From positions 186,001 through 250,000 of the forward strand of contig CAMAZF010000001.1 of assembly GCA_945862985.1 (NCBI GenBank): 64,000 nt of DNA. The letters run 5' to 3'. A model generated the notes under the pieces. That model did not search any database. It worked only from the letters and a program-made list of their open reading frames with translations, and was not told the origin of the DNA. Shown here piece after piece: positions 20,947 to 33,117 of the stretch; the first letter of the stretch is position 1; the number at the start of each line of letters is the position of its first letter. The position numbers were made by a program, and so were the translations under genes. Source of the DNA: Bordetella parapertussis. Its GTDB lineage: Bacteria; Pseudomonadota; Gammaproteobacteria; Burkholderiales; Burkholderiaceae_A.

Positions 20947-22097
20947 GTGGCCCCATCCGGGTCCGAGCAGCGGTTCTTCGTCAGGGTGGTCAGAAGGGAC
21001 CATTTCGTGAGACTCGGCCCCTGTCCTTTGAAGAGGTCTGGGTGGATCCGCCAGGATTCGGTGAGATCCAGGTTCGTGTTCGTGCCGCAAGCCTGTGTCA
21101 TTCTGATCTCTCTGCCATCAATGGAGATCGTCCGTGGCCAACTCCATTGGTGATTGGGCATGAGGCGGCGGGAGAGGTCATCGGGCTGGGGGAGGGGGTC
21201 TCTCGATTTTCAATCGGGGATCCGGTCGTCATGGTCTTCAAGCCCTTCTGTGGACAGTGCCAGCCTTGCCTGGTGGGCAGGGGGGTGCTTTGCGAACCAG
21301 GCAGCGCTTCCAACGCGAAGGCTCAGCTACTGGGTGGGTACCATCGTCTTCGTCCTGTCGACCCCCATGCGTCAGCGCAGGTGATGCACCATCACATGGG
21401 TGTCGCGGCCTTTTCTGAGGTGGTGACCTTGTCGCAGCATTCCGCGGTCAAGATTCTTCCGGGTTTGCCTTGGGAGGTGGCGGCATTGTTCGGCTGTGCG
21501 GTACTCACGGGTGCGGGTGCGGTCTTCAATACCGCCGGCGTTCGCCCGGGGCAGTCCTGCGCTGTGCTTGGGTTGGGTGGGGTCGGATGTTCTGCGCTCT
21601 TGGCCGCTCGCGCGGCTGGCGCGACGATTCGCGTCGCCGTGGATCCAGTCCCGGAGAAGCGGGCTTTGGCGCTCAGACTCGGGGCGACGCACGTCTTTGA
21701 TTCGGCAGCCCCAAACCTGGTGGAGGCTGTTCGGTCGGCGACGGGGGGAGGTGTCGAAGTGGCACTGGAGATGGCGGGCGCCGTCTCGGCATTGGAGGCT
21801 GCGTACGCAATCACTCAGCGCGGAGGCCAGGTGGTCTCAGCCGGGCTCCCCAATCCTGCGGCAAGATGGTCTCTGGCGGCTTCGACACTGATCGCTGAGG
21901 AGAAGACGATCAAGGGGAGTTATATGGGTTCTTCTGTGCCGGTCCGTGACATTCCGCGCTATATTGCGCTCATGCAGTCGGGGCAGTTGCCCGTGCAGGA
22001 GTTGTTGGGGCGTGTGATTGCCCTCGAGGACCTGCACGAGGCCCTCGATCGTCTGGCAGCCGGCCAGGCCCTTCGTCAGGTGGTTCGATTCGATTAG
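20943..22097 (+). CDS. Zinc-dependent alcohol dehydrogenase (MDR family, class III type)
   Basis: A 384-residue medium-chain dehydrogenase. The catalytic zinc site is formed by Cys in ASLCHSD, His in GHEAAGE and Cys in FGCAVLTG. The structural zinc site is CGQCQPCLVGRGVLC, with spacing C-x2-C-x2-C-x7-C. The NAD-binding loop is GLGGVGCSAL. Its four-base overlap with gabD suggests it supplies an aldehyde to it, for example by oxidising 4-hydroxybutyrate to succinate semialdehyde; that is inference from context only. The stop codon abuts the parS site. Confidence 0.85.
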   Translation: MSGPIRVRAAVLRQGGQKGPFRETRPLSFEEVWVDPPGFGEIQVRVRAASLCHSDLSAINGDRPWPTPLVIGHEAAGEVIGLGEGVSRFSIGDPVVMVFKPFCGQCQPCLVGRGVLCEPGSASNAKAQLLGGYHRLRPVDPHASAQVMHHHMGVAAFSEVVTLSQHSAVKILPGLPWEVAALFGCAVLTGAGAVFNTAGVRPGQSCAVLGLGGVGCSALLAARAAGATIRVAVDPVPEKRALALRLGATHVFDSAAPNLVEAVRSATGGGVEVALEMAGAVSALEAAYAITQRGGQVVSAGLPNPAARWSLAASTLIAEEKTIKGSYMGSSVPVRDIPRYIALMQSGQLPVQELLGRVIALEDLHEALDRLAAGQALRQVVRFD

Positions 22098-22112
22098 GTT
22101 TCACGTGAAACA
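22097..22112. other. parS: parS centromere site
   Basis: The sequence GGTTTCACGTGAAACA matches the bacterial parS consensus TGTTTCACGTGAAACA at 15 of 16 positions, and the inner 14 bases are a perfect palindrome. It lies between the alcohol dehydrogenase stop and the mnmG start (22116), and parA and parB are 2.6-3.4 kb downstream. ParB is expected to load here and spread. It may also affect mnmG transcription, as the site occupies the mnmG leader. Confidence 0.9.
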
Positions 22113-22115
22113 GTC

Positions 22116-24005
22116 ATGACCAGGTCTCAACAGTTCGATGTGATTGTCGTCGGGGGCGGGCACGCGGGTACGGAGGCTGCTTTGGCTTCTGCGCGCTCGG
22201 GTGCGCGCACGCTGCTGCTGACGCACAGTCTGGAAACCCTCGGTCAGATGTCCTGCAATCCCTCGATCGGTGGCATTGGCAAGGGGCATCTGGTGAAAGA
22301 GGTCGATGCGCTCGGCGGAGCGATGGCGCTTGCGACGGATCAGGCTGGCATTCAGTTTCGTACCCTGAACCGATCCAAGGGCCCGGCGGTTCAGGCCACC
22401 CGAGCGCAAGCAGACCGTGTTTTGTACCGACAGGCCATTCGATCGGTGCTCGAGAACCAGGAAAACCTATGGCTATTCGCTCAGGCGGTTGATGATTTGC
22501 TGCTGTCAGGCACGGCTGTTCGGGGGGTGAAGACTCAGTCTGGAGTGGAGTTTTATGCTTCAGCCGTGATTTTGACGGCCGGTACCTTTTTGAACGGCCG
22601 GGTGCATATTGGGCTGGACCAGTATTCCGCTGGGCGTGCTGGTGATCCTCCGTCCGTGGTTCTGTCGGAGCGTTTGCGAGAGCTCCAGCTCGGCCAAGGT
22701 AGGCTCAAAACGGGAACGCCCCCCAGGCTCGATGGAAAGACCATTGACTGGTCTATTCTGGAGCCTCAGCCTGGAGACGATCCAGAGCCGGTGTTCAGTT
22801 TCTGGGGTGACAGGGCCATGCACCCGCGTCAGGTTCCTTGCTTTGTGACGCATACCAATGACAAGACGCATGAACTGATTCGGGCGGGCCTGGATCGTTC
22901 GCCCATGTTCACGGGGGTGATTGAGGGGGTTGGTCCCCGCTATTGCCCTTCGATCGAGGACAAAGTCCATCGATTTGCCGAACGAGACAGCCATCAGATT
23001 TATCTGGAGCCCGAGGGGCTCACCACGCACGAGGTTTATCCCAACGGCATTTCCACCAGTCTGCCCTTTGATGTTCAACAGCAGATCGTCTGGTCCATGA
23101 AGGGTTTGGGGCAGGCCCATATCCTTCGTCCGGGATATGCCATCGAGTATGACTTTTTTGATCCCAGGGGCTTGCTGCCCTCTTTGGAGACGCGCGCCAT
23201 CGCGGGATTGTTTTTTGCCGGTCAGATCAACGGCACCACGGGCTATGAGGAGGCCGCAGCACAGGGCCTTCTCGCGGGTATCAATGCGGCGCGTTTCATG
23301 AGAGCGCAGCCAGCCTGGGTACCTCAGCGGCATGAGGGGTATCTAGGGGTCCTTGTGGACGATCTGGTCACCAGAGGCGTCTCAGAGCCCTACAGGATGT
23401 TTACAAGCCGAGCAGAGTATCGTTTGAGCCTTCGAGAGGACAACGCTGACCTGCGCCTGACCCCCATAGGCCGTGAGTTGGGGCTGGTGTCCGACTCACG
23501 TTGGGCTGTTTTCGAGCGCAAGCGGGACGCGATTGAGCGAGAGAAATCTCGTCTTGCTGCCACCCTGTTGAATCCCGCGAGGCTCTCGTCCGAGGCGGGC
23601 GATACCGGCCAGTCCACTCACCGTGTGACGGCTCTGGAGCTGCTCAAACGACCGGAATGGACTTATTCTGCGCTCTCTCCCCACTTGCCTGATCAGGCAG
23701 AGGAGCGCCCCAGTGATGCCGTGATTCAGCAGGTGGAAATTCAGGTGAAGTACGAGGGCTACATTGCTCGACAGCGAGAAGAGGTGCAAAGGCAGGTTCA
23801 TCAAGAGGCCACGCCCATTCCGCCCACCCTAGACTATGAACAAGTGGTGGGCCTCTCAAAAGAGGTTCAACAAAAGCTGAATCGAGTAAAGCCTGTCAGC
23901 CTTGGGCAAGCCTCTCGGGTTTCCGGTGTGACGCCAGCCGCCATTTCGCTGCTCTGGATTCACCTCAAACGCATGCGTGCCGCCGATCAGTCGCGTGCAG
24001 CCTGA
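22116..24005 (+). CDS. mnmG: tRNA uridine-5-carboxymethylaminomethyl modification enzyme MnmG (GidA)
   Basis: FAD-dependent partner of MnmE in wobble-uridine modification. The 629-residue protein shows the dinucleotide-binding start [16 protein letters not shown] (about 9-24), the signature [15 protein letters not shown] near 46-60, [21 protein letters not shown] near 365, and FTSRAEYRL near 425. The start lies four bases after the parS palindrome. mnmG-rsmG-parA-parB is the classical origin-proximal order. Confidence 0.97.
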   Translation: MTRSQQFDVIVVGGGHAGTEAALASARSGARTLLLTHSLETLGQMSCNPSIGGIGKGHLVKEVDALGGAMALATDQAGIQFRTLNRSKGPAVQATRAQADRVLYRQAIRSVLENQENLWLFAQAVDDLLLSGTAVRGVKTQSGVEFYASAVILTAGTFLNGRVHIGLDQYSAGRAGDPPSVVLSERLRELQLGQGRLKTGTPPRLDGKTIDWSILEPQPGDDPEPVFSFWGDRAMHPRQVPCFVTHTNDKTHELIRAGLDRSPMFTGVIEGVGPRYCPSIEDKVHRFAERDSHQIYLEPEGLTTHEVYPNGISTSLPFDVQQQIVWSMKGLGQAHILRPGYAIEYDFFDPRGLLPSLETRAIAGLFFAGQINGTTGYEEAAAQGLLAGINAARFMRAQPAWVPQRHEGYLGVLVDDLVTRGVSEPYRMFTSRAEYRLSLREDNADLRLTPIGRELGLVSDSRWAVFERKRDAIEREKSRLAATLLNPARLSSEAGDTGQSTHRVTALELLKRPEWTYSALSPHLPDQAEERPSDAVIQQVEIQVKYEGYIARQREEVQRQVHQEATPIPPTLDYEQVVGLSKEVQQKLNRVKPVSLGQASRVSGVTPAAISLLWIHLKRMRAADQSRAA

Positions 24006-24696
24006 ACTTGAAGACCGACTGATTCAAGGCCTCGCGCAGATTTCGCTGGCCTTGACCACCGAGCAGAGGGCTCGGTGTCTGGACTTTCTCGAGCATCTCT
24101 ATCGCTGGAATCGCGTGCATTCACTGACAGCGGTTCCTTCGCTGGACATGGCAGTCGATCGGCATCTCCTGGATGCCCTGCAGGTTGCGCCCGGTCTTGC
24201 AGGCGCTCTGGCGGGCCAAGAGGGCCAGCCTCTCGTCCTGGATGTGGGGGCGGGGACTGGTGTGCCAGGCATTCCACTCGCCATTGCACTGCCGCAGACG
24301 CGCTGGACTCTGGTCGAGCGTGTGGCCCGAAAGGCGGCTTTTCTGCGTCAGGCGATTTCTCGACTCGGGCTGGCAGGTCGAGTGTCGGTGGCGCAAGCGG
24401 ATGTGAGAGACCTTCAGATGGACTCGGGCTGTGAGATCATTCTCTCTCGAGCGTTTGCTGCGTTGCCTCGATTTGTTGACTGGACTTTTCATCTATCGAA
24501 TTCCAGTACGCAATGGGTTTATCTCGCGGGTCGCATGGAGCGGGTAGAGGGTTTGGATGCGATGGGGCAGGTCGATCTCGAGCAGGAATCTGAGGTTAGC
24601 CTATTGCCGAATCGTCCCCGTCTGTCGGTGCGGGTCGAGGTCCTCGGCCAGGCGGTGGTTGAGCGTCATGTGGTCTGGATCCGTCAGAAGGCCTGA
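23977..24696 (+). CDS. rsmG: 16S rRNA m7G527 methyltransferase RsmG (GidB)
   Basis: Methylates N7 of G527 in 16S rRNA; loss gives low-level streptomycin resistance. The 239-residue protein has the SAM-binding loop [16 protein letters not shown] (near 87-102) and [11 protein letters not shown]. It is somewhat longer than E. coli RsmG. The start is a GTG overlapping mnmG by 29 bases; a GTG at 23995 is an alternative. parA follows closely. Confidence 0.92.
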   Translation: MPPISRVQPELEDRLIQGLAQISLALTTEQRARCLDFLEHLYRWNRVHSLTAVPSLDMAVDRHLLDALQVAPGLAGALAGQEGQPLVLDVGAGTGVPGIPLAIALPQTRWTLVERVARKAAFLRQAISRLGLAGRVSVAQADVRDLQMDSGCEIILSRAFAALPRFVDWTFHLSNSSTQWVYLAGRMERVEGLDAMGQVDLEQESEVSLLPNRPRLSVRVEVLGQAVVERHVVWIRQKA

Positions 24697-24723
24697 TGGC
24701 ACACTGGAGTGAAGGAGGGGTTG

Positions 24724-25491
24724 GTGCAGGTCTTTGCAGTTGCAAATCAGAAGGGTGGGGTCGGAAAGACCACAACCGCCGTCAACCTGGCATCTGCTCT
24801 GGGCAAGCTCGGGCGGAGAACCTTATTGGTCGATCTGGATCCCCAAGGCAATGCCACCATGGGCTCCGGGATTGATAAGTCAGCACTAACTTACACTGTA
24901 TATCAGCTTTTGATTGGCCTCTCCGCCATTCAGGAGGTGCGTCAGCGCGCACCAGATGGCTTTGATGTGCTCCCGGCCAATCGTGAGCTTGCAGGGGCTG
25001 AGGTCGAGCTTGTCGATTTGGAGGATCGAGAGCGCAGACTTCGACAGATCCTGGCCCAAGTTGAATCGGAATACGACTTTGTCCTGGTGGACTGCCCACC
25101 GTCGCTTTCTCTGCTCACTCTGAACGGGCTCTGTGCAGCACACGGCGTGATTATTCCCATGCAGTGCGAGTACTTCGCCTTGGAGGGGTTGTCTGACTTG
25201 GTGAACTCGATCAAGCGAGTTCACGCGGGTTTAAATCGAGACCTCCGAATCATCGGGCTTTTGCGCGTGATGTATGACCCGCGCATGACCCTCTCTCAGC
25301 AAGTCTCCGAGCAGCTTGAGCGGCACTTTGGGGACAAGGTTTTCAAAACAGTGATCCCGCGGAATGTGCGGCTTGCAGAAGCCCCAAGTCATGGCCTCCC
25401 CGGGGTGAGCTATGACCCAAGTGCGCGGGGTGCTCAGGCCTATACGGCGTTTGCGCAAGAGCTGGTCGATCGCCTCGCGGCGGCTGAGTGA
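24724..25491 (+). CDS. parA: Chromosome partitioning ATPase ParA (Soj)
   Basis: Deviant-Walker ATPase that moves ParB-parS complexes. The 255-residue protein has KGGVGKTTT (10-18), the conserved DLDPQGNAT near 40, and LVDCPPSLSLLT near 118. I chose GTG 24724 because GGAGG sits five bases upstream and the product starts directly at the conserved MQVFAVANQK; GTG 24709 would put that Shine-Dalgarno inside the gene. It has no N-terminal DNA-binding extension, as expected for chromosomal ParA. parB follows after 12 bases. Confidence 0.96.
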   Translation: MQVFAVANQKGGVGKTTTAVNLASALGKLGRRTLLVDLDPQGNATMGSGIDKSALTYTVYQLLIGLSAIQEVRQRAPDGFDVLPANRELAGAEVELVDLEDRERRLRQILAQVESEYDFVLVDCPPSLSLLTLNGLCAAHGVIIPMQCEYFALEGLSDLVNSIKRVHAGLNRDLRIIGLLRVMYDPRMTLSQQVSEQLERHFGDKVFKTVIPRNVRLAEAPSHGLPGVSYDPSARGAQAYTAFAQELVDRLAAAE

Positions 25492-25503
25492 GAGGAGCAT
25501 AAG

Positions 25504-26412
25504 GTGTCAGCCAAGAAAAAAGGTTTAGGCCGAGGACTAGAGGTCCTCCTAGGCAGTGGATCCCAGCTGTCTGGCCATGAAGTGGGTGCGATGAGTCTGA
25601 TGGAGATGTCCCAGCTGCAGCCGGGGCATTACCAGCCCCGTCAGGCGATGGATGATCAAGGTCTTGAGGAGCTCGCTCAGAGCATTCGAGAGCAGGGCGT
25701 GCTCCAGCCCATCTTGGTTCGACCGCTGAGTGCGCAAGGGCATGGGCCGTACGAAATCATCGCGGGTGAGCGTCGTTTTCAGGCAGCCAAGCGGGCTGGT
25801 CTCAGCGAGATTCCCGTCATCATTAAACCTCTGGACAACCAAGCTGCACTCGCGGTTGCCCTGATTGAGAACCTTCAGCGGCAAGACCTCTCTGCGCTTG
25901 AAGAGGCGCAGGGTATTTCACGCCTGATTGAAGAGTTTGGTCTGACGCATGACCAGGCGGCCCAGGCTGTGGGTCGCTCGCGCAGCGCCACCACCAATCT
26001 GCTGCGGCTCTTGTCGCTACCCAAACCCATTCAAGAGCACCTCGCTGCCGGGCGTCTTGAGGCTGGCCATGCACGCGCTCTGCTTCCACTTCCTGCAGCG
26101 CAGCAACGCGCCCTGGCGGAATCGGCCGTGGCACAGCGGCTGAGCGTGAGGCAGGTTGAGCAGCAGGCCAAACGCATGATCGCGCTCACGCGCTCGTCAG
26201 CCAAGCCCAAGGCCCATGCCGGTTCGATGGATCCTGCGACGTTGGATTGGCAGCGCATGGAGCAGCTTCTCTCCGATCATCTCAGCCTGGTCACCATTCT
26301 GAAATCCAAACCGGCCGGTGCAGGAGAACTGATCGTCCGATTTTCAAGCCCTGCAGAGCTTGACGGGCTCTTGCAGCGGCTGCTTCCGTCGGACAGCATC
26401 GATGGCTTTTGA
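25504..26412 (+). CDS. parB: Chromosome partitioning protein ParB (Spo0J)
   Basis: CTP-dependent clamp that loads at parS. The 302-residue protein has the ParA-contact N-terminus KKKGLGRGLEVLL (4-16), the CTP-binding GERRFQAAKRAG (88-99), the helix-turn-helix region LSALEEAQGISRLI to QAVGRSRSATTNLLRLL, and a C-terminal dimer domain. GTG start with GGAG upstream. It is the last gene before a strong intrinsic terminator, and its target parS is in this window at 22.1 kb. Confidence 0.96.
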   Translation: MSAKKKGLGRGLEVLLGSGSQLSGHEVGAMSLMEMSQLQPGHYQPRQAMDDQGLEELAQSIREQGVLQPILVRPLSAQGHGPYEIIAGERRFQAAKRAGLSEIPVIIKPLDNQAALAVALIENLQRQDLSALEEAQGISRLIEEFGLTHDQAAQAVGRSRSATTNLLRLLSLPKPIQEHLAAGRLEAGHARALLPLPAAQQRALAESAVAQRLSVRQVEQQAKRMIALTRSSAKPKAHAGSMDPATLDWQRMEQLLSDHLSLVTILKSKPAGAGELIVRFSSPAELDGLLQRLLPSDSIDGF

Positions 26413-26438
26413 CAAGCTCCTCTCGAACTTTTACACTG

Positions 26439-26466
26439 CGAGCGCACATCAAGCGCTCGGGTTTTT
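26439..26466 (+). terminator. Intrinsic terminator after parB
   Basis: CGAGCGC (26439-26445) and GCGCTCG (26453-26459) form a perfect seven-pair, GC-rich stem with a seven-base loop, followed directly by GGTTTTT. It lies between parB and atpI and should separate the mnmG-parB unit from the atp operon. Confidence 0.85.
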
Positions 26467-26480
26467 ACTAGGTCGCTGAG

Positions 26481-26885
26481 ATGGGTTTGGTGTTTGCAGT
26501 GCAGGCAAGTGTCGGTAGCATGGTGAGTGTTCTGGCGTGGATGGTGAGTGGCCTGATGGCCGCAGCATCCGCGATGGGCGCGATGGGTCTGGCCGTTGTT
26601 CCAAACCTTATCCTGTTTTGGGCTGTGGGTGCGATGTCTGCGGACTGGCGGCCTTTGGGATTGTTGGCTGGCAAGCTGCTCAGCCTGTTGGTGAGTGTGG
26701 TAGGACTCGTGTGGTGGTCGCAGGCCTGGAGTGACTTTCACTGGCCGTGGGCACTTGCAAGTCTCACAGCAGTTGTGGTGGCTTGGCTGTCGGCTCCAGT
26801 GGTGCTTGCCCGGAGTGAGCGCCGGGCGACAGACAAAAGAATAGACGAGATCGTCGCGAAGAGCGATCGATCGCTGAAGGATTAA
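26481..26885 (+). CDS. atpI: ATP synthase subunit I
   Basis: Small hydrophobic protein of 134 residues with four predicted membrane segments and a charged C-terminus. AtpI is a poorly conserved assembly helper that leads most proteobacterial atp operons and aids c-ring assembly and Mg uptake. Identification rests on position directly before atpB, size and hydrophobicity rather than on a clear motif. It begins 15 bases after the terminator, so the operon promoter must lie in or before the parB-atpI gap. Confidence 0.8.
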   Translation: MGLVFAVQASVGSMVSVLAWMVSGLMAAASAMGAMGLAVVPNLILFWAVGAMSADWRPLGLLAGKLLSLLVSVVGLVWWSQAWSDFHWPWALASLTAVVVAWLSAPVVLARSERRATDKRIDEIVAKSDRSLKD

Positions 26886-26904
26886 CGAACAGGGAGCAGG
26901 GTGC

Positions 26905-27753
26905 ATGGCATCAGAGCACGGGCCGACCGCGGGTGAATATATTGTTCACCACCTTGGACACTTCACGAATACTGGAAAACCGCAGAAAGAAATCATTGAT
27001 TTCACCGTGTTCAATCTGGACACGATGTTCTGGTCCATTTCCCTTGGCTTGTTGACGGTTTTTGTGCTGTGGATGGCGGCTCGCAAGGCCACCTCCGGCG
27101 TACCCGGACGTTTCCAGGGGTTCGTGGAACTGATGGTCGAAATGGTGGAGGAGCAGTCTAAGAGCATCGTTCACGGCAATCGTGCGTTCATTGCTCCACT
27201 CGCGTTGACGGTCTTCGTCTGGATCATTTTCATGAATGCCATGGACCTGATCCCCGTCGACCTGATCCCGATGCTCTGGGGGCAGGGCCTCATGGCCGCA
27301 GGGGCCGTCTCAGATCCCCATGATGCCTACATGAGAGTGGTTGCAACCGCGGACCTGAATGGGGCCATGGGCATGGCCCTCGGTGTCCTGCTGCTCATGC
27401 TTTACTACAACATCAAGATCAAGGGTCTTGGCGGCTTTGTCCATGAGCTGTTCTGCGCCCCGTTTGGTTCGCACCCTGCGCTGTGGCTGGCCAACTTGGG
27501 CCTCAACATCATTGAATTCGTTGCAAAAACGGTTTCGCTCGGCATGCGACTCTTCGGAAACATGTATGCCGGTGAGCTGGTTTTCATGCTGATCGCGCTC
27601 TTGGGAGCGACGGCCACTGCCTTTGGATTTGTGGGGCATGTGATTGCCGGGACGGTATGGGCGATCTTCCACATTCTGATCGTGGTGCTGCAGGCCTTCA
27701 TCTTCATGATGCTGACGCTGGTTTATATCGGCCAGGCTCACGAAGGGCATTAA
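26905..27753 (+). CDS. atpB: ATP synthase Fo subunit a
   Basis: Proton half-channel subunit of the Fo sector. The 282-residue protein has five or six membrane helices. The essential arginine lies in [17 protein letters not shown], and [14 protein letters not shown] and [14 protein letters not shown] are also conserved. The start ATG is preceded by GGGAGCAG. It lies 19 bases after atpI. Confidence 0.97.
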   Translation: MASEHGPTAGEYIVHHLGHFTNTGKPQKEIIDFTVFNLDTMFWSISLGLLTVFVLWMAARKATSGVPGRFQGFVELMVEMVEEQSKSIVHGNRAFIAPLALTVFVWIIFMNAMDLIPVDLIPMLWGQGLMAAGAVSDPHDAYMRVVATADLNGAMGMALGVLLLMLYYNIKIKGLGGFVHELFCAPFGSHPALWLANLGLNIIEFVAKTVSLGMRLFGNMYAGELVFMLIALLGATATAFGFVGHVIAGTVWAIFHILIVVLQAFIFMMLTLVYIGQAHEGH

Positions 27754-27818
27754 CGATCAAGCTGTTGCGGTTTTGTAGTGCTGGTTAAGGTGTTGTTTCG
27801 ATTTTTATCCCCAACTGA

Positions 27819-28073
<255 letters not shown>

Positions 28074-28090
28074 ATGGCGCTTTGGACCTT

Positions 28091-28112
28091 GCGGTGCGCT
28101 CCTGCGCTCCGC
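28091..28112 (+). other. GC-rich hairpin between atpE and atpF
   Basis: GCGGTGCGC (28091-28099) pairs with GCGCTCCGC (28104-28112) through eight GC pairs and one T-T mismatch, closing a TCCT loop. There is no U-run, so it is unlikely to terminate. Placed just after atpE, it could protect the 3' end of the atpE message and help raise c-subunit yield over its neighbours. Confidence 0.5.
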
Positions 28113-28151
28113 GGGGGATCTATAAGAATTTGATCGACAAAGGACATTGCC

Positions 28152-28622
28152 GTGAATCTCAACGCCACTCTGATTGCTCAGCTGGTCGTCTTCTTTATTC
28201 TGGCCTGGTTCACCATGAAGTTCGTCTGGCCGCCTATCATGAAGGCTCTGGATGAGCGTGCTCAGAAGATTGCAGATGGACTCGCTGCTGCAGACAAGGC
28301 TAAGTCAGATCTCGTTGCCGCAGAGCGTCGTGTCTCTGAAGAGATGGGAAAGGCGCGTTCGGTTGCAGGTGAGGTGAGGGCTTCTGCAGAGCAGCAGGCC
28401 AATGCGCTCATCGAGCAGGCCCGAGCCGAGGCTGCTCGCATTGTTGCCCAGGCTCGCCAGGCGGCTGAGACTGAGGCGCAGACTGCGATGCAAGCCGCAC
28501 GTGACCAGCTTCGTGACTCTGTTGCCGCGCTTGCAGTGAAGGGCGCTGGACAGATCCTCAAGCGCGAGGTCGACGCGAAGGCCCATGCAGACCTTCTGAC
28601 CAACCTGAAGAACGAGCTCTGA
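28152..28622 (+). CDS. atpF: ATP synthase Fo subunit b
   Basis: Peripheral stalk subunit of 156 residues: one N-terminal membrane helix (about 5-25, [16 protein letters not shown]) followed by [20 protein letters not shown] and a long alanine- and charge-rich coiled coil. The start is GTG 28152, the standard MNLNATL N-terminus. It ends one base before atpH. Confidence 0.97.
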   Translation: MNLNATLIAQLVVFFILAWFTMKFVWPPIMKALDERAQKIADGLAAADKAKSDLVAAERRVSEEMGKARSVAGEVRASAEQQANALIEQARAEAARIVAQARQAAETEAQTAMQAARDQLRDSVAALAVKGAGQILKREVDAKAHADLLTNLKNEL

Positions 28623-28623
28623 T

Positions 28624-29172
28624 ATGGCTGAGCTTTTGACCGTCGCCCGACCCTATGCTGAGGCGGCTTTTGGGGTGGCTCAAGACGAGCTGGCCCAGCA
28701 GCCGGAGGCCTTGGTGCAGTGGTCCCATGCACTCGACAGATTGGCCGCAGTTGCGCGAGATCCCGCTGCGCATGGCCTCTTGGGAAACCCGCATCTCACA
28801 TCGACCCAGCTGGCCTCGGTTTATGTGGAAACGGCGGGCGGTCTGTCTGTCGCACAGCAGGCTTTTGTCCGAACGCTGGCCGAAAATGGCCGTTTGGGCG
28901 TGCTAGAGCAGATCAAGGACCTGTTTCGCGGTCTGCGATTTGCGCGTGAGGGCCGACTCTCGGTTGAGATTCAGTCTGCAATGCCCCTGAGTGATGCGCA
29001 GCGCGACGACATCGTTGCGCTTTTGAGCCAGAAATTTGGCAAGCCCGTGCAGGCTGAGGTCAGCCTTCACCCCGAACTCATCGGCGGTGTGAGCATGGTG
29101 ATTGGTGATGAAGTGATCGACGCCTCTGTGAGCGGAAAGCTCAACAAGATGGCCTCTGCCCTGATGAACTAG
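28624..29172 (+). CDS. atpH: ATP synthase F1 subunit delta
   Basis: 182-residue stator protein that joins subunit b to the top of F1. Typical opening [15 protein letters not shown] and the C-terminal [23 protein letters not shown] part are present. It sits between atpF and atpA as in other atp operons, with spacers of one and eight bases. Confidence 0.96.
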   Translation: MAELLTVARPYAEAAFGVAQDELAQQPEALVQWSHALDRLAAVARDPAAHGLLGNPHLTSTQLASVYVETAGGLSVAQQAFVRTLAENGRLGVLEQIKDLFRGLRFAREGRLSVEIQSAMPLSDAQRDDIVALLSQKFGKPVQAEVSLHPELIGGVSMVIGDEVIDASVSGKLNKMASALMN

Positions 29173-29180
29173 GAGTCATG

Positions 29181-30728
29181 ATGCAACTCAATCCGTCTGA
29201 AATCAGCGAACTGCTGAAAAGCAAAATCCAGGGCCTGAACCTCTCGGCCGATGTTCGGAATCAAGGCACCGTGGTGACCGTGACCGACGGCATCTGCCGT
29301 ATCCACGGACTCTCTGATGTGATGCAAGGGGAAATGCTGGAGTTCCCAAACAACACACTCGGCCTCGCCCTCAACCTGGAGCGTGACTCGGTGGGTGCGG
29401 TCGTGCTTGGTGAGTACACTGGCATTTCTGAGGGTGATGTCGTGAAGTCGACGGGTCGCATTCTGGATGTCCCGGTCGGTCCCGAACTGATTGGCCGTGT
29501 GGTGAATGCCCTGGGGCAGCCCATTGACGGTAAGGGCCCCATCAACGCCAAGATGACGGACGTCATCGAGAAGGTTGCTCCTGGCGTGATTTGGCGTCAG
29601 TCGGTTTCTCAGCCGGTTCAGACTGGACTTAAGGCCATTGACTCCATGGTCCCCATTGGTCGTGGACAGCGTGAGCTGATCATTGGCGACCGCCAGACCG
29701 GCAAGACCGCAGTGGCCGTCGATGCGATCATCAACCAAAAAGAAACTGGTGTGATCTGCGTTTATGTGGCCATTGGCCAGAAGGCATCGACCATCGCCAA
29801 CGTGGTTCGCAAGCTCGAAGAAACCGGTGCCATGGCTTACACCATTGTGGTGGCGGCGTCGGCTTCTGAGTCTGCGGCCATGCAGTACCTTGCCGCCTAC
29901 TCGGGCTGCACCATGGGTGAATACTTCCGTGACCGCGGGGAAGATGCCCTCATCATTTATGACGACCTGTCCAAGCAGGCCGTGGCGTATCGCCAAGTCT
30001 CGCTGTTGCTGCGTCGCCCCCCGGGCCGTGAGGCGTTCCCCGGCGATGTGTTCTATCTCCACTCGCGTTTGCTTGAGCGTGCTGCCCGCGTGAGCGCCGA
30101 CTATGTTGAGCGATTCACCAACGGAGAGATCAAGGGCAAGACGGGCTCGCTCACTGCGTTACCCATCATTGAGACGCAGGCAGGCGACGTGTCCGCATTC
30201 GTTCCGACCAACGTCATCTCTATTACGGATGGTCAGATTTTCCTTGAGACGGACCTCTTTAACTCGGGCATCCGTCCCGCCATTAACGCGGGTATCTCGG
30301 TTTCACGAGTGGGCGGTGCTGCACAGACCAAGCTCATGAAGCGCAAAGATACCGGTGCTGGCGTTCGACTGGCACTCGCCCAGTATCGTGAGCTCGCTGC
30401 GTTTGCACAGTTTGCGTCAGATTTGGACGAGGCCACCCGAAAGCAGCTTGATCGCGGCCGCATGGTGACCGAGCTCATGAAGCAGGCTCAGTACCAGCCG
30501 ATGCGCGTCTGGGAAATGGCGCTCACCCTCTTCGCCGTCAACAACAACTACATGGACGACGTCGAGGTCTCGAAGGCGGGCTCATTTGAGCGCGCACTGC
30601 GTGAGTTCATCAAGGCCAAGCATGGAGCACTGGTGTTGGCGATCGACGCCGCGGGTGACATGACCAAGGAGCAAGAAGCTGAGCTGCGTGCCGCTATTGA
30701 GGCCTTCAAGGCCACGGGCGCTTACTAA
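29181..30728 (+). CDS. atpA: ATP synthase F1 subunit alpha
   Basis: Non-catalytic nucleotide-binding subunit, 515 residues. P-loop GDRQTGKTA near 170 and the signature [17 protein letters not shown] near 365 are clear, with the N-terminal stator-binding [16 protein letters not shown]. There are two tandem ATGs at 29178 and 29181. The second lies five bases after AGGAG and gives the usual MQLNPSE start, so I prefer it. Confidence 0.98.
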   Translation: MQLNPSEISELLKSKIQGLNLSADVRNQGTVVTVTDGICRIHGLSDVMQGEMLEFPNNTLGLALNLERDSVGAVVLGEYTGISEGDVVKSTGRILDVPVGPELIGRVVNALGQPIDGKGPINAKMTDVIEKVAPGVIWRQSVSQPVQTGLKAIDSMVPIGRGQRELIIGDRQTGKTAVAVDAIINQKETGVICVYVAIGQKASTIANVVRKLEETGAMAYTIVVAASASESAAMQYLAAYSGCTMGEYFRDRGEDALIIYDDLSKQAVAYRQVSLLLRRPPGREAFPGDVFYLHSRLLERAARVSADYVERFTNGEIKGKTGSLTALPIIETQAGDVSAFVPTNVISITDGQIFLETDLFNSGIRPAINAGISVSRVGGAAQTKLMKRKDTGAGVRLALAQYRELAAFAQFASDLDEATRKQLDRGRMVTELMKQAQYQPMRVWEMALTLFAVNNNYMDDVEVSKAGSFERALREFIKAKHGALVLAIDAAGDMTKEQEAELRAAIEAFKATGAY

Positions 30729-30754
30729 GTTCGGTCACAGAAAGGGATATCGGC

Positions 30755-31624
30755 ATGCCCGGCTCCAAAGAAATCCGCAACAAGATCAAGAGCGTTCAAA
30801 ACACGCGCAAGATCACCAAGGCCATGGAGATGGTGGCGGCATCCAAGATGCGCCGCGCGCAGGAACGGATGCGTGCAGGGCGCCCGTATGCTGAGACGGT
30901 TCGCGCCATCTGTGCGCACTTAAGTCACGCGACTCCAGAGTTCAAGCACCCCTTTCTGGTGGCCCGTTCAGAGATTCGCCGCGTGGGCGTGATTGTTGTC
31001 ACCACCGATAAGGGATTGTGTGGCGGCCTCAACACCAACATTCTTCGTGCCGTATCTACGCGCATGAAAGATTGGTCAGCGAAGGGCATTGCCGTTCAGG
31101 TGACGGCCTTTGGAAATAAGGGCTTTGGGTTCTTCAATCGCATGGGTGCGAAGGTGATTTCTCATGCAACCCAGTTGGGGGACCACCCCCGACTCGAATC
31201 GCTGATTGGCCCGATCAAGGTCCAGCTCGATGCCTACGCATCGGGCGAGATCGATGCCGTTTATCTGGCATCCAATGACTTCATCAACACCATGAAGCAA
31301 GAGCCTGTCCTGCGTCAGCTCCTGCCTCTGAACGATGGCGAATTCGATCGGGTGGATCCCGGCCACGATTGGGATTACCTCTACGAACCCGATGCAGAAG
31401 CCGTCCTGTCTGATCTCCTCGTACGTTATGTGGAATCCGTGGTCTACCAAGCTGTGTCCGAGAACCTGGCGTGTGAGCAGAGTGCACGCATGGTGGCCAT
31501 GAAGGCCGCCTCTGACAACGCGAAAACGTTGATAGGAAGCCTCCAGCTCACCTACAACAAGGCCCGCCAAGCTGCCATTACCAAAGAACTCTCAGAAATC
31601 GTCGGGGGCGCGGCCGCAGTCTAG
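30755..31624 (+). CDS. atpG: ATP synthase F1 subunit gamma
   Basis: Central rotor shaft, 289 residues. It starts with [20 protein letters not shown] and ends in [20 protein letters not shown], the two coiled-coil halves that form the shaft. The order atpA-atpG-atpD is standard. A spacer of 60 bases follows before atpD. Confidence 0.97.
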   Translation: MPGSKEIRNKIKSVQNTRKITKAMEMVAASKMRRAQERMRAGRPYAETVRAICAHLSHATPEFKHPFLVARSEIRRVGVIVVTTDKGLCGGLNTNILRAVSTRMKDWSAKGIAVQVTAFGNKGFGFFNRMGAKVISHATQLGDHPRLESLIGPIKVQLDAYASGEIDAVYLASNDFINTMKQEPVLRQLLPLNDGEFDRVDPGHDWDYLYEPDAEAVLSDLLVRYVESVVYQAVSENLACEQSARMVAMKAASDNAKTLIGSLQLTYNKARQAAITKELSEIVGGAAAV

Positions 31625-31630
31625 GTCTAA

Positions 31631-33094
<1,464 letters not shown>

Positions 33095-33117
33095 CCTAAC
33101 CGGGAAGGACAGGCCTC

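Noticed and set aside
22560-23333. Open frame of about 257 codons antisense to mnmG
   Set aside because: Lies entirely inside mnmG, low-complexity and Arg/Pro-biased, no start signal or family pattern.
29169-30062. Long open frame antisense to atpA (about 297 codons)
   Set aside because: Fully contained in the clearly identified atpA gene, with composition that mirrors atpA codons and no recognisable domain; a shadow frame.
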